This document shows, in pieces, positions 46,465-55,457 of a stretch of 64,000 nt of DNA (position 1 is the stretch's first letter; each line of letters begins with the position of its first letter). Source of the stretch: Motiliproteus sp. SC1-56. GTDB lineage: Bacteria; Pseudomonadota; Gammaproteobacteria; Pseudomonadales; Balneatricaceae. The DNA lies in assembly GCF_017309075.1 (NCBI RefSeq), contig NZ_JAEMGS010000002.1, forward strand, positions 248,001 to 312,000, written 5' to 3'. The translations under genes and the position numbers were made by a program. Under the pieces are notes generated by a model. The model did no database searches. It saw only the letters and a list, made by a program, of their open reading frames with translations, and had not been told where the DNA came from.

Positions 46465-48126
46465 TCAACCTTCTGCCGCGCGTCCCTTTTGCGGGAACAG
46501 CCCGCGCGGGCGCTTCTGGATAAAGAGAATGATGAACACCAGCACCAGGATCTTGGCCAGCACCGCGCCGGCCCAGGGCTCCATCACTTTGTTGGCGACC
46601 CCGAGTGACAAACCGGCCACCAGGGTTCCCCAGAGGTTTCCTACACCGCCGAACACCACCACCATGAACGAGTCGATGATGTAGGCCTGGCCCAGGTTGG
46701 GGCCGACGTTGGTGAGCTGGCTGAGCGCGACCCCGGCCACCCCGGCGATACCGGATCCCAGACCGAAGGTGAGGGCGTCGACCCACTGGGTACGCACGCC
46801 CATGGCCCGAGCCATCTGGCGGTTCTGGGAGACGGCACGGACTTCCAGTCCCAGTCGGGTGCGCTTGAGAATCAGGTGCAGCAGGAAAAACACGATCAGG
46901 CAGAAGCCAATGATGTAGAGCCGGTTGAGGGTCAGGCTGAAGATGGCGTTGACCTCCCAGGTGCCGCTCATCCAGGCCGGGGTCTCCACCGAGCGGTTCA
47001 GGGGAGAGAAGATGGAACGCACCGCCTGCTGCAGGATCAGGCTGAGGCCGAAGGTGGCCAACAAGGTTTCCAGCGGGCGGCCGTACAGGAAACGGATCAC
47101 GCCGCGCTCGATGGCGATGCCCACCAAACCCGAGACGACAAACGCCGCCGGGATCGCCACCAGCAAAGAGTACTCGATGGCGTTGGGCATCAGCAGCTGG
47201 ATCACGTAGGTGGTGTAGGCGCCGATCATGATCAGTTCACCGTGGGCCATGTTGATCACGCCCATGACGCCGAAGGTGATGGCAAGACCAATGGCGGCAA
47301 GAATCAGCACCGAGCCGAGGCTGATACCAAAGAACAGGGTTTCCAGGTTGCCGAACAGCTTAGCCCTGGACTCGATGGTGGCGAGGGCCTTGGCGGCGGC
47401 TTTGCGGACCCCCGCGTCGGGGTCGCTTTCAAGCACGGCTACCAGGCGGTTGCGGACCGGGGGGTAAAGGCTGCCATCCAGCGCCTTGAGGGCCTGCAGC
47501 CGGTCTGTGCGTTCGCCCGACTCCAGCTGTGCCACCGCGATGGCCACATCGAGCACCGCGCTGACTTCGGCGTCCTGTTCAATGCCGCGCCGTTTCTCGA
47601 GCAGGGGCAGCGAATCGGTATCGAGCTCCGAGAGCATCGCTTCCAGCGCGGTTTTCCGAATATCGGGGTCGCCCGCCCCCAGTTGCAGCTCGGCGATCGC
47701 CTGGGTGAGCTGCGCGCGTAGCTGGTTGTTGATCGAGACTTTCTTGATGTCGCGCCGATCAACGGTGCCCAGTGCTTGACCGGTCACCACGTCGGTGATC
47801 GCGTATCCCTTGTCGGCATCTTGGCGGATAACGATGCGCTTGTCGGATTTGCGGTAATAGAGGTCGCCCGCGCTCATGGTCTGGAGCAACGTCAGCGCCT
47901 GGTCATGCCCGGATTCCGCCAGGTGTTCGATCGCCAGGGCTTTCTTGTCAAAGCTCTTTTCGCTCAGCAACGCCAGTCCTGCTTCGAAGTCGCCGCCCGC
48001 AGCCCGGGCCAAATTGGCATTGAGCAGCACCAGCGCCAGCAGCACGAGCGCCTGCACGGCCTTGGCCAATCCGGTCGGCAACCGGCAGCCCGGGTTGGTG
48101 CGGTAGTGTGCGTGGGGTGAGGCCAT
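46465..48126 (-). CDS. urtB: Urea ABC transporter permease UrtB
   Basis: The 553-residue protein has a signal-peptide-like N-terminus (about 22–43), an Ala/Leu/Asp-rich periplasmic region with HEAT-like repeats (about 45–245) and a LivH-like permease domain (about 255–545) with MGVINMAHGELIMIGAYTTYV and VFGGVGNLWGTLVAG. The long periplasmic extension is common in proteobacterial UrtB. It precedes urtC and is separated from urtA by 119 bases with two hairpins. Confidence 0.95.
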   Translation of the reverse strand: MASPHAHYRTNPGCRLPTGLAKAVQALVLLALVLLNANLARAAGGDFEAGLALLSEKSFDKKALAIEHLAESGHDQALTLLQTMSAGDLYYRKSDKRIVIRQDADKGYAITDVVTGQALGTVDRRDIKKVSINNQLRAQLTQAIAELQLGAGDPDIRKTALEAMLSELDTDSLPLLEKRRGIEQDAEVSAVLDVAIAVAQLESGERTDRLQALKALDGSLYPPVRNRLVAVLESDPDAGVRKAAAKALATIESRAKLFGNLETLFFGISLGSVLILAAIGLAITFGVMGVINMAHGELIMIGAYTTYVIQLLMPNAIEYSLLVAIPAAFVVSGLVGIAIERGVIRFLYGRPLETLLATFGLSLILQQAVRSIFSPLNRSVETPAWMSGTWEVNAIFSLTLNRLYIIGFCLIVFFLLHLILKRTRLGLEVRAVSQNRQMARAMGVRTQWVDALTFGLGSGIAGVAGVALSQLTNVGPNLGQAYIIDSFMVVVFGGVGNLWGTLVAGLSLGVANKVMEPWAGAVLAKILVLVFIILFIQKRPRGLFPQKGRAAEG

Positions 48127-48178
48127 GAGGTCGCGTCCTGTCAGCGGAGGGGGCCGGATTCGGTGTCAGCCCGTGAAG

Positions 48179-48231
48179 CCCGCACGGCGGTGCGGGATAA
48201 GGAGCGAACCGGCCGCCGCGAGGCGGCCGGT
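48179..48231 (-). terminator. Two hairpins between urtA and urtB
   Basis: A perfect 10-bp stem (ACCGGCCGCC/GGCGGCCGGT, 48208–48231) lies 15 bases after the urtA stop on the minus strand, and a 7-bp stem (CCCGCAC/GTGCGGG, 48179–48196) follows. No T-run is present, so these more likely protect the urtA message or attenuate transcription than end it, giving more binding protein than permease. Confidence 0.6.
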
Positions 48232-48245
48232 CAGGGCCGGCTCGA

Positions 48246-49523
48246 TCAGAAATTCTGGCCGGAGCACTTGCCGGTTTTGACGTTGTAGTTGCCGCAGGAG
48301 AGCGGGGGGCGCCAATCGGCGATCAGGTCCATTGAGCCCGGCAGGAAGTCGGACCAGGCGTCACCCAGCACGGTGCCGGACGTCTCCCAGACCACTTCGA
48401 ACTGGCCGTCATCCTGGATCTCACCGATCAGCACCGGCTTGGTGATGTGGTGGTTGGGTGCCATGGTGGCGTAACCGCCGGTGAGATTGGGCACGCTGAC
48501 TCCGATGATGGCGTCCTGTACCGCGGCAGGCTCGGTGGTGCCGGCCTTTTTCACCGCCTCAACCCACATTTTGAAGCCGATGTAGTGGGCTTCCATCGGA
48601 TCGTTGGTGACCCGCTCTTTATCGCCGATGTAGGCGTGCCAGGCGTCGATAAATTCGTCGTTGGCCTCGGTGTCCACGCTCATGAAGTAGTTCCAGGCGG
48701 CGAGGTGGCCCACCAGCGGCTTGGTATCGATGCCGGAGAGCTCCTCTTCACCGACGGAGAAGGCGACCACCGGAATGTCTTCCGCGGAGATGCCCTGGTT
48801 GCCCAGCTCCTTGTAGAAGGGAACGTTGGCATCGCCGTTGATGGTGGAGACCACCGCGGTCTTCTTGCCGGTGGATCCGAATTTCTTCACATCGGCGACG
48901 ATACTCTGCCAGTCGGAGTGGCCGAAGGGGGTGTAATTGATCATGATGTCGGCGTCAGTTACGCCCTTGCCCTTGAGATAGGCCTCGAGGATCTTGTTGG
49001 TGGTGCGCGGGTAGACGTAATCGGTGCCCGCCAGAACCCAGCGCTCGACGCCCAGCTCGTTCATCAGGTAGTCCACCGCCGGAATGGCCTGCTGGTTGGG
49101 GGCGGCGCCGGTATAGAAGACGTTCTTGGAGGACTCTTCCCCCTCGTACTGCACCGGGTAGAAGAGCACGGTATCCAGCTCCTCAACGACCGGCAGGACC
49201 GACTTGCGCGAGACCGAGGTCCAGCAGCCGAAGATGGCGTCGACATCGTCCTTTTCCACCAGTTCACGGGCTTTTTCCGCGAATAGCGGCCAGTTGGACG
49301 CCGGGTCCACCACCACGGCTTCCAGTTTCTTGCCCAGCAGGCCGCCTTGCTTGTTCTGCTCTTCAATCAGCATCTGCATGGTGTCCTTGAGCGTGGTCTC
49401 ACTGATCGCCATGGTGCCGGAGAGCGAATGCAGCACCCCGACCTTGATGGTGTCGTCGGCGGCCATGCCGGCGGAGGCCATCATGGCCAACGCGATTCCT
49501 GAAGCCAGTTTTTTCATTTTCAT
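48246..49523 (-). CDS. urtA: Urea ABC transporter substrate-binding protein UrtA
   Basis: This periplasmic protein of 425 residues captures urea at low concentration. The first 21 residues are a signal peptide (ending MASAGMA). The family patterns TIKVGVLHSLSGTMAISETTL, GCWTSVSRKSVLPVVEE, YEGEESSKNVFYTGA and NYFMSVDT are clear. A Cys pair near the C-terminus is retained. It is the first gene of urtABCDE and divergent from the transporter-kinase gene. Confidence 0.97.
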   Translation of the reverse strand: MKMKKLASGIALAMMASAGMAADDTIKVGVLHSLSGTMAISETTLKDTMQMLIEEQNKQGGLLGKKLEAVVVDPASNWPLFAEKARELVEKDDVDAIFGCWTSVSRKSVLPVVEELDTVLFYPVQYEGEESSKNVFYTGAAPNQQAIPAVDYLMNELGVERWVLAGTDYVYPRTTNKILEAYLKGKGVTDADIMINYTPFGHSDWQSIVADVKKFGSTGKKTAVVSTINGDANVPFYKELGNQGISAEDIPVVAFSVGEEELSGIDTKPLVGHLAAWNYFMSVDTEANDEFIDAWHAYIGDKERVTNDPMEAHYIGFKMWVEAVKKAGTTEPAAVQDAIIGVSVPNLTGGYATMAPNHHITKPVLIGEIQDDGQFEVVWETSGTVLGDAWSDFLPGSMDLIADWRPPLSCGNYNVKTGKCSGQNF

Positions 49524-49696
49524 GGTTTGTTCTTCCTTCCATTGCCTGAGAGGGGGATGCGATTCCGGTTGCCCGTCACCACGGCGGGGAGGCCGTCGGT
49601 GCCGACGAATTCGGAGTGCAAGGGATTCGTTAGCAAGCAGGGTTCAGCATGGGCCCTATGTTGCAATGCAGCTATGGGGCGATGAACGCAGAGAGG

Positions 49697-49712
49697 TACG
49701 TCAAATGACGTA
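49697..49712. promoter_or_regulatory. Perfect 16-bp palindrome, candidate response-regulator operator
   Basis: TACGTCA-AA-TGACGTA is a perfect inverted repeat with 7-bp arms. It lies 174 bases before the urtA ATG and 75 bases upstream of the plus-strand sigma-54 element. On the minus strand it includes TTGACG. It may bind the LuxR-type regulator encoded at 53422. Confidence 0.5.
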
Positions 49713-49786
49713 GATCGTCTTTCGGGCGGGGGCGGGCGAACAGTATAAACGCCGTTCACAGGGGCCGAAGAGGGAACAGCGAAAGC

Positions 49787-49802
49787 TGGCACGCAGCCTG
49801 CA
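49787..49802 (+). promoter_or_regulatory. Sigma-54 promoter of the kinase–regulator operon
   Basis: TGGCACG (49787–49793), CAGC, CTGCA (49798–49802) has a perfect −24 half and one change in the −12 half, with exact spacing. Transcription would start near 49813, leaving a leader of about 130 bases before ATG 49943. Confidence 0.65.
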
Positions 49803-49890
49803 AGCATGTCGGTAATTTGCCGCTATTGATGGCGCTACCCAATTATTTTGCGCCGCAACAGTGCATTGCCGAGCCGTTTCAGGAGGGTGC

Positions 49891-49907
49891 TGCACCGCGT
49901 TGGTGCC
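49891..49907. promoter_or_regulatory. NtrC-like site in the kinase leader
   Basis: TGCACC-GCGTT-GGTGCC matches TGCACC-N5-GGTGCA except for the last base. It is about 90 bp downstream of the sigma-54 −12 element; enhancers can act from downstream, or it may serve urtA from a distance. Confidence 0.5.
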
Positions 49908-49942
49908 ACACCGAACGCCGGGTTCTAAACAAGGCCGAGCCG

Positions 49943-52900
49943 ATGCCCGCTTCCCAGAAAGTGTTCAAGGTGCGCCGCCGCTACAACAAATGGGTGGCCA
50001 ACCAGACGCTGGAAGATTTTGCCCTGCGCTTTACCGCCCGCAGCGGTCGGCGCATGAGCATTGAACGGGTGGCGCAGACGGCCCTGGGGGCCACGGCGTT
50101 TCTGGCCCTGGAGGGGCTGGCCGCGGCGGTCACCCTGAACTACGGCTTTATCAATACCGTGATCGCCATGCTGGTGGTGTGTGCGGTGTTTTTTGTCACC
50201 GGCTTTCCCATTACCTACTATTCCGCCAAGTACGGCCTGGATATCGATCTGCTGACCCGCGGCGCCGGTTTCGGTTACCTCGGCTCCACCATCACCTCGC
50301 TGATTTACGCTTCCTTCACCTTTATCTTTTTCGCCATCGAGGCGGCGATTCTGGCCTCGGCGCTGCAAGCGTTGTTCGGCATTCCGCTGTCGGTCGGCTA
50401 CTTTCTCTGCGCGGTAGCGGTGATCCCCATCGTGACCCACGGCATCGCCGCCATCAGCCGTTTCCAGGTGGGAACCCAGGTGATCTGGTTGGCACTGCAG
50501 TGTGCGGCGCTGGCCGTGGTGGTGGGGTATGAATTCGACCGTCTGGAGGAGTGGCGCGGATATACACCGCCCCTGGTGGAGGGGGCGGGGAGCTTCAATA
50601 TTCTGCTGTTCGGCGCCGCTGCCTCGGTCTTTTTCGCCCTGGTGGCGCAGATCGGCGAGCAGGTGGATTACCTGCGCTTTATGCCGCCGAAAACCGAGGA
50701 GAACAAGCGGCGCTGGTGGTTCTGGCTGGTGCTGGCCGGTCCCGGTTGGGTGCTGGTGGGACTGATCAAAATGCTGCTGGGCTCATACCTCGCCTACCTC
50801 GCCATCAGCGACGGGCTGGTCTACAGCCAGGCGATTGACCCGACCCATATGTACCAGCGTGTGTTCACCTACCTCACCCAGTCACCTCAGGTGGCGCTGG
50901 TTCTGGCGGCGTTGATGGTGATCCTGTCGCAGATGAAGATCAACGTAACCAACGCCTACGCCGGCTCAATCGCCTGGTCGAATTTCTTTTGCCGCGTCAC
51001 CCACAGCCACCCGGGGCGGGTGGTGTGGCTGGTGTTCAACGTCACCATCGCCCTGCTGCTGATGGAACTGGGCATCTACCAGGCGCTGGAGGCGGTGCTG
51101 GGGGTGTTTGCCATCGTGGCGGTGAGCTGGCTGGCCTCGCTCGCCGCGGACCTGCTGATCAACAAGCCGCTGGGATTGAGCCCTGCCCATATCGAGTTTA
51201 AACGGGGGCACCTGTACGACATCAACCCCGTGGGCACCGGCGCCATGGTGCTGGCCACCGCGCTGGGGCTGCTCAGTTACCTGGGGGTATTCGGCGAGGT
51301 GGCGCGCACCCTCAGCCACTTTGTCAGCCTTCTCACCTGCTTCGTTGCGGTGCCGCTGATTGCCTGGGTCACAGAGGGGCGCTACTACCTGGCCCGGCAG
51401 TCGCCGGAACTGGTGCCGCTGCTGGCGCAGCAAGGAGGGGACAATAGCGACGGCCAAGGAGAAGGCTGGGGGGAAACCAACACGGCCGCCCGGGACCAGT
51501 CGCAAAGCCCCCTTCGGCGGCTTCACTGTGCGATCTGCGAGAACCCCTTTGAGCTGGAGGACATGAGTTTCTGCGCCGCCTACCAGCAGCCGATCTGCTC
51601 GTTGTGTTGTTCTCTGGACGCCCGGTGCCTCGAGAGTTGCAAGCCCCACGCGCGCCTGTCGCAGCAGGTCAAAACCTTTCTCAACCTGTTTTTGCCCCGG
51701 CCGCTGGTGGCCTGGGTCAACGCCCGACTGGGGCGTTTTGCCGTTCTCCTGGTCGTGATCAACACCCTCAACGCTGCGCTACTGGCGTTAATCTACCAGC
51801 ACATGCAGCCGGCCTCGGTATCTGAGGCGCTGCTGCTGCAGCAGGCGCTGGTGACCCTGTTTTTCACCTTGCTGATTGTCACCGGGGTGGTCTGCTGGCT
51901 GTTTCTGTTGGCGCACGAAAGCCGGGTCGTGGCCCAGGAAGAGTCCAATCGCCAGACCCTGAAACTGACCCGCGAAATCGAAGCCCACAAGCAAACCGAC
52001 CAGGAGCTGCAGGCCGCCAAGGAGCTGGCCGAACGGGCCAATGCGGCCAAGAGCCGCTACCTCTCAGGCATCAGTCACGAGCTGCGCACACCGCTGCAAT
52101 CCGTGCTGGGCTATGCGCAACTCCTCGCCGAGCGGGGGGATGTGCCCGAGGATCACAAGCGAGGACTGGCGATTATTCAGCGCAGCGGCCAGTATCTGGC
52201 GGACCTGATCGAGGGGTTGCTGGATATCTCTAAGATCGAGGCCGGGCGGCTCGATCTCTACCGCAACCGGGTCAAACTGCCGCAGCTGATCGACGAACTG
52301 GTGGCGATGTTCCGAATGCAGGCGCTCGAAAAGGGGTTGCGCCTGGACTGCCGGATTTACAGTGCACTGCCGGACCGGGTGATCGCCGACGAGAAACGGT
52401 TGCGGCAGATTCTGATCAACCTGCTCTCCAATGCCGTCAAGTACACTGCGCGCGGTTCGGTGGAGCTGGAGGTGTTCTACCGCAATCAGGTGGCGGAGTT
52501 CGTGGTCAAAGACAGCGGCATGGGAATCGACGAGGAGGCCCTGAAGCGGATCTTCGACCCCTTCGAGCGGGTACGCACCGCTCACAGCAGCCACCTCCCG
52601 GGGACTGGCCTGGGGCTGACCATCGTTAAGCTTCTCACCGAAATCATGGGCGGCGACCTTCAGGTGACGAGCACCCCGGGGGAGGGGAGCTGCTTTCGCG
52701 TCAGCCTGATGCTGCCCTGGATCAGCGACGCCGAGGCGGGCGAGTTGGCGCCCCAGCGGGCGGTGGGTTACGAAGGTTACCAGCGGACGCTGTGCCTGGT
52801 GGATGACGATCCGGTGCTGCGGGGCATGCTGGCGGAGCTGCTGACCCCGTTGGGGTTTATCATCCTGGAGGCGCCCGATGCCGCCGCCTGCCTGCGGATG

Positions 52901-53425
52901 CTGGAGAGCGCTACGCCCGACCTGTTCGTGCTGGATGTGTCCATGCCAGGCATGAGCGGGCTTGAGCTGGCACGAGCGCTGCGCAAGCGAGGCGTCGGGG
53001 CACCGATTCTGATGCTCTCCGCCGATGCCCAGGAGGCGGACCGCCACCCCGAAGACCAGGCGGCCTTCGATGACTACCTGGTCAAGCCGGTGGCCAACCA
53101 GGTACTGCTGGACAAGCTTGCTAGCCACCTGCAGCTGCGCTGGACCTACCAGCAGTCTACCGACAGCCCTCCCGCTGACCATCCCTCAATGCCGCATACC
53201 GACTTCGCGGTTCCCGCGGGGGCGCCGTCGATACCGGATCACGCCCTGGTACGCGAACTCAGGGCCTATGCCGAAATGGGCTACCGCAAGGGGGTGCGCA
53301 ACGTGTTGGCGCAGTTGGCGGCCGCTGCACTGCTTCCCCCCGAGACCCAACAGCGCCTGGAACAGCTCAGTGAGCAGTTTCAATTGGAGCAACTGGCGCT
53401 TTGCCTGGAGGACCCCGGTTCATGA
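49943..53425 (+). CDS. NCS1 permease-fused hybrid sensor histidine kinase
   Basis: From ATG 49943 this is 1160 residues. Residues about 15–490 form a permease-like domain with a dozen helices resembling NCS1 (purine, cytosine, hydantoin, allantoin) transporters, starting with YNKWVANQTLEDFALRFT. A Cys-rich segment follows (about 529–572, beginning Cys529-x2-Cys532), then two more helices (about 600–650), a coiled linker, a HisKA domain with phospho-acceptor His712 (SHELRTPLQS), an ATPase domain (NLLSNAVKYT near 825; GTGLGL), a receiver with Asp954 and phospho-site Asp998, and a 100-residue tail. It probably senses urea or a related ureide, by analogy with the SLC5-fused kinase CbrA. It overlaps the next gene by 4 bases. 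Confidence 0.88.
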   Translation: MPASQKVFKVRRRYNKWVANQTLEDFALRFTARSGRRMSIERVAQTALGATAFLALEGLAAAVTLNYGFINTVIAMLVVCAVFFVTGFPITYYSAKYGLDIDLLTRGAGFGYLGSTITSLIYASFTFIFFAIEAAILASALQALFGIPLSVGYFLCAVAVIPIVTHGIAAISRFQVGTQVIWLALQCAALAVVVGYEFDRLEEWRGYTPPLVEGAGSFNILLFGAAASVFFALVAQIGEQVDYLRFMPPKTEENKRRWWFWLVLAGPGWVLVGLIKMLLGSYLAYLAISDGLVYSQAIDPTHMYQRVFTYLTQSPQVALVLAALMVILSQMKINVTNAYAGSIAWSNFFCRVTHSHPGRVVWLVFNVTIALLLMELGIYQALEAVLGVFAIVAVSWLASLAADLLINKPLGLSPAHIEFKRGHLYDINPVGTGAMVLATALGLLSYLGVFGEVARTLSHFVSLLTCFVAVPLIAWVTEGRYYLARQSPELVPLLAQQGGDNSDGQGEGWGETNTAARDQSQSPLRRLHCAICENPFELEDMSFCAAYQQPICSLCCSLDARCLESCKPHARLSQQVKTFLNLFLPRPLVAWVNARLGRFAVLLVVINTLNAALLALIYQHMQPASVSEALLLQQALVTLFFTLLIVTGVVCWLFLLAHESRVVAQEESNRQTLKLTREIEAHKQTDQELQAAKELAERANAAKSRYLSGISHELRTPLQSVLGYAQLLAERGDVPEDHKRGLAIIQRSGQYLADLIEGLLDISKIEAGRLDLYRNRVKLPQLIDELVAMFRMQALEKGLRLDCRIYSALPDRVIADEKRLRQILINLLSNAVKYTARGSVELEVFYRNQVAEFVVKDSGMGIDEEALKRIFDPFERVRTAHSSHLPGTGLGLTIVKLLTEIMGGDLQVTSTPGEGSCFRVSLMLPWISDAEAGELAPQRAVGYEGYQRTLCLVDDDPVLRGMLAELLTPLGFIILEAPDAAACLRMLESATPDLFVLDVSMPGMSGLELARALRKRGVGAPILMLSADAQEADRHPEDQAAFDDYLVKPVANQVLLDKLASHLQLRWTYQQSTDSPPADHPSMPHTDFAVPAGAPSIPDHALVRELRAYAEMGYRKGVRNVLAQLAAAALLPPETQQRLEQLSEQFQLEQLALCLEDPGS

Positions 53426-54333
53426 TGATGCCCGCAGCCTCAGATACGGTTCTGGTGGTGGACGATTCCGCCGATGCGCTCAGCCTGATCAACGACACCC
53501 TGGAACGGGCCGGCATGGACGTGCTGGTGGCGCTGGAGGGCAAACAGGCGCTGACCATCGCGCGCAGGATTCGTCCGGATATCATTCTGCTGGATGCCCT
53601 GATGCCGGTAATGAACGGCTTTGAAACCTGCAGCGCGCTGAAGGCGGATCCGTCGCTGGCATCGATACCGGTGATTTTCATGACCGGTCTTGCCGACACC
53701 GAGGACGTGGTCCGCGGCCTTGAGGTCGGCGGTGTCGACTACCTCACCAAGCCGATCAGACCCGACGAGCTGCTGGCACGGATGAAAGTGCATCTGAGCA
53801 ACGCCCGCCTGACCCGCAGCGCCCAGTCGGCGTTGGACAGCACCGGCCAGCACCTGCTGACCGTCAACGTCCGCGGCGAACTGCTCTGGGCAACGCCCCA
53901 GGCCTACGCGCTGCTGGCCCGGGCCCGGGCCGACGAGCAGTGGCTGCAACAGGCCCTGGCGCCGCAGCTGGTGCGCTGGTTCGCCCACCAGCCGGAGCTG
54001 GGACAGAAACTGGCGCTGTCACAACTGGATTACCCGTTGACGGTCAAGCTGGTCGAACACCTGCCCAATGGCGAGCAGTTGCTCAAGCTGCTGGACGGGG
54101 AGCGCCCGGGGGGCGCGGCCCTTTTGCGCCAGCAGTTGGCGCTGACCGAACGGGAATCGGAAGTGCTTTTCTGGATCGCCAACGGCAAGACCAACCGCGA
54201 GGCCTCGGAGATCCTGGCCATGAGCCCCCGCACCGTGAACAAGCACCTGGAGCAGATCTTCCCCAAGCTGGGGGTGGAAAACCGCACCTCGGCGGCGGGC
54301 ATCGCGCTGCGGCTGATGGCCGACAGCGATTGA
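53422..54333 (+). CDS. LuxR-type response regulator partner of the permease-kinase
   Basis: From ATG 53422 (ATGA overlap with the kinase) the protein has 303 residues: a receiver with Asp14, Asp15 and phospho-site Asp58 (IILLDALMPVMNG), a 100-residue middle region that resembles a degenerate PAS-like domain (TVNVRGELLWATPQAYALL), and a LuxR helix–turn–helix (about 240–297; LTERESEVLFWIANGKTNREASEIL). It is likely the DNA-binding output of the system and may act on the palindrome before urtA. Such regulators work with sigma-70, not sigma-54. Confidence 0.88.
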   Translation: MMMPAASDTVLVVDDSADALSLINDTLERAGMDVLVALEGKQALTIARRIRPDIILLDALMPVMNGFETCSALKADPSLASIPVIFMTGLADTEDVVRGLEVGGVDYLTKPIRPDELLARMKVHLSNARLTRSAQSALDSTGQHLLTVNVRGELLWATPQAYALLARARADEQWLQQALAPQLVRWFAHQPELGQKLALSQLDYPLTVKLVEHLPNGEQLLKLLDGERPGGAALLRQQLALTERESEVLFWIANGKTNREASEILAMSPRTVNKHLEQIFPKLGVENRTSAAGIALRLMADSD

Positions 54334-54480
54334 CACACCGCTGCCGCCCACCATGCGGTCAGCGGGCGCTGTGAGATCGGGGCTTGGCGCTGCGCGCTGT
54401 TGCGTTCCCCGCCGTACCTGAGCCGCCCAGACTGCAGGCCCTCGAAAGGCCGCTTCCGCGTGGTGAAGCCCTCGTCGGCG

Positions 54481-55377
54481 TCAAGGGGCGTAGTAGCCCC
54501 CAAGCCGGCGCAGGGTGTTCTCAAAATTCTCAATATTCTTGATCATCTGCGGCCCTCCGGTGGTGATGCACTCGGCCAGCAGGGCTTCGACCAGCGCGAT
54601 CGAGGCCAGGATGGTGGGGAAAAAATGCGGCGTTTCGTTTTCAACGGTGAAGGTGATCTCGGCCCCTGCGGCCAGCGGTGAGCGAAGGCTGTCGGTGATG
54701 GCGATCAGCTTGGCGCCTGCCTCGCGGGCAATCTGGGCGGCGTGGACGGTCTCGCTGCTGTAGGGATCAAAGGCAAACGCCACCAGGACATCGTCTTTCC
54801 CTATTGCGGTCAGTTCGCTGATCAAAGAACCCTCCTGGCCCCGGATCAGCCGCAGGTGGGGAAAGGCAATACGGCCGACGTAAGCGAAGTGGTGGGCGCA
54901 GGCGAAGGTGTCTCGGTAGCCTAGAATAAACACGTTGGGCGACTGGGTAATCAGCGGTGCGGCCTGGCGCAGCTTGTCGAGGGTCTCCTCCTGGAACAGG
55001 CCATCCAGATTGCGGTAGGCGGCGCCGGCAAAATCGAAAAAAACCTTGTTGGCCGGATCGGCGCTGGCCATCTCCTGAAGGGTTTGAGCCCGGTTTCCGA
55101 AAGTGCTCGGCGCCTTTGAGTGCATCTCCTGGCGGAAAATTTTCCGAAACGCGCCGTAACGCTCAAACCCCAGGGTATTGGCCAGCCGGGTCAGCGTCGA
55201 CGGGGTGGTGCCGGCCGCCTCGGCGCTCTTGCGGATCGACAGCAAGGCGATATCCACCGGCCTTTCCATCACGAAATCTGCCGCCTTCTTGAGCTGAGGC
55301 GTCAGCTCGGGATAAAGGGCCGAAAGCTGTTTGAGGGTGTCTTCGGCGGAGAGTTTTTTCTTCTTGTTTGGCGGCAT
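54481..55377 (-). CDS. RpiR-family (MurR/RpiR) transcriptional regulator
   Basis: From ATG 55377 the product has 298 residues, with an N-terminal HTH_6 domain (about 15–95; IALLSIRKSAEAAGTTPSTLTRLANTLGF) and a C-terminal SIS domain (about 125–270; VFILGYRDTFACAHHF, AFDPYSSETVHAAQIAREAGAKLIAITD) that usually binds a sugar phosphate or other small effector. It is divergent from the crotonase–CoA ligase–TRAP genes and likely regulates them. The lysine-rich start (MPPNKKKKL) is consistent with DNA binding. Confidence 0.9.
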   Translation of the reverse strand: MPPNKKKKLSAEDTLKQLSALYPELTPQLKKAADFVMERPVDIALLSIRKSAEAAGTTPSTLTRLANTLGFERYGAFRKIFRQEMHSKAPSTFGNRAQTLQEMASADPANKVFFDFAGAAYRNLDGLFQEETLDKLRQAAPLITQSPNVFILGYRDTFACAHHFAYVGRIAFPHLRLIRGQEGSLISELTAIGKDDVLVAFAFDPYSSETVHAAQIAREAGAKLIAITDSLRSPLAAGAEITFTVENETPHFFPTILASIALVEALLAECITTGGPQMIKNIENFENTLRRLGGYYAP

Positions 55378-55457
55378 GGGGCGGTCCCTGGGATGGCGTG
55401 TCGCTGGCGGGCCCAGTTTACAGGAAGAAACAAAAAAATCACAAAACACAAAAAACA

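Larger units (their letters stand above)
49524..49942. other. Divergent regulatory region between urtA and the kinase gene
   Basis: These 419 bases hold no gene that I accept. They contain a TACGTCA palindrome (49697–49712), a plus-strand sigma-54 element (49787–49802) and an NtrC-like site (49891–49907). No clear sigma-54 or sigma-70 promoter was found for urtA on the minus strand, which suggests an activator-dependent promoter. An open frame back to 49817 exists but begins almost at the predicted transcription start. Confidence 0.7.

Noticed and set aside
49524-49760. A sigma-54 promoter for urtA on the minus strand
   Set aside because: No TGGCAC-N5-TTGC arrangement with correct spacing was found by eye in this region; a TTGCA near 49661 has no GG element upstream.
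49817-49942. N-terminal extension of the permease-kinase from an upstream start at 49817
   Set aside because: It begins at the predicted sigma-54 transcription start, has no ribosome site, and the added 42 residues look unlike protein; the carrier homology begins after ATG 49943.
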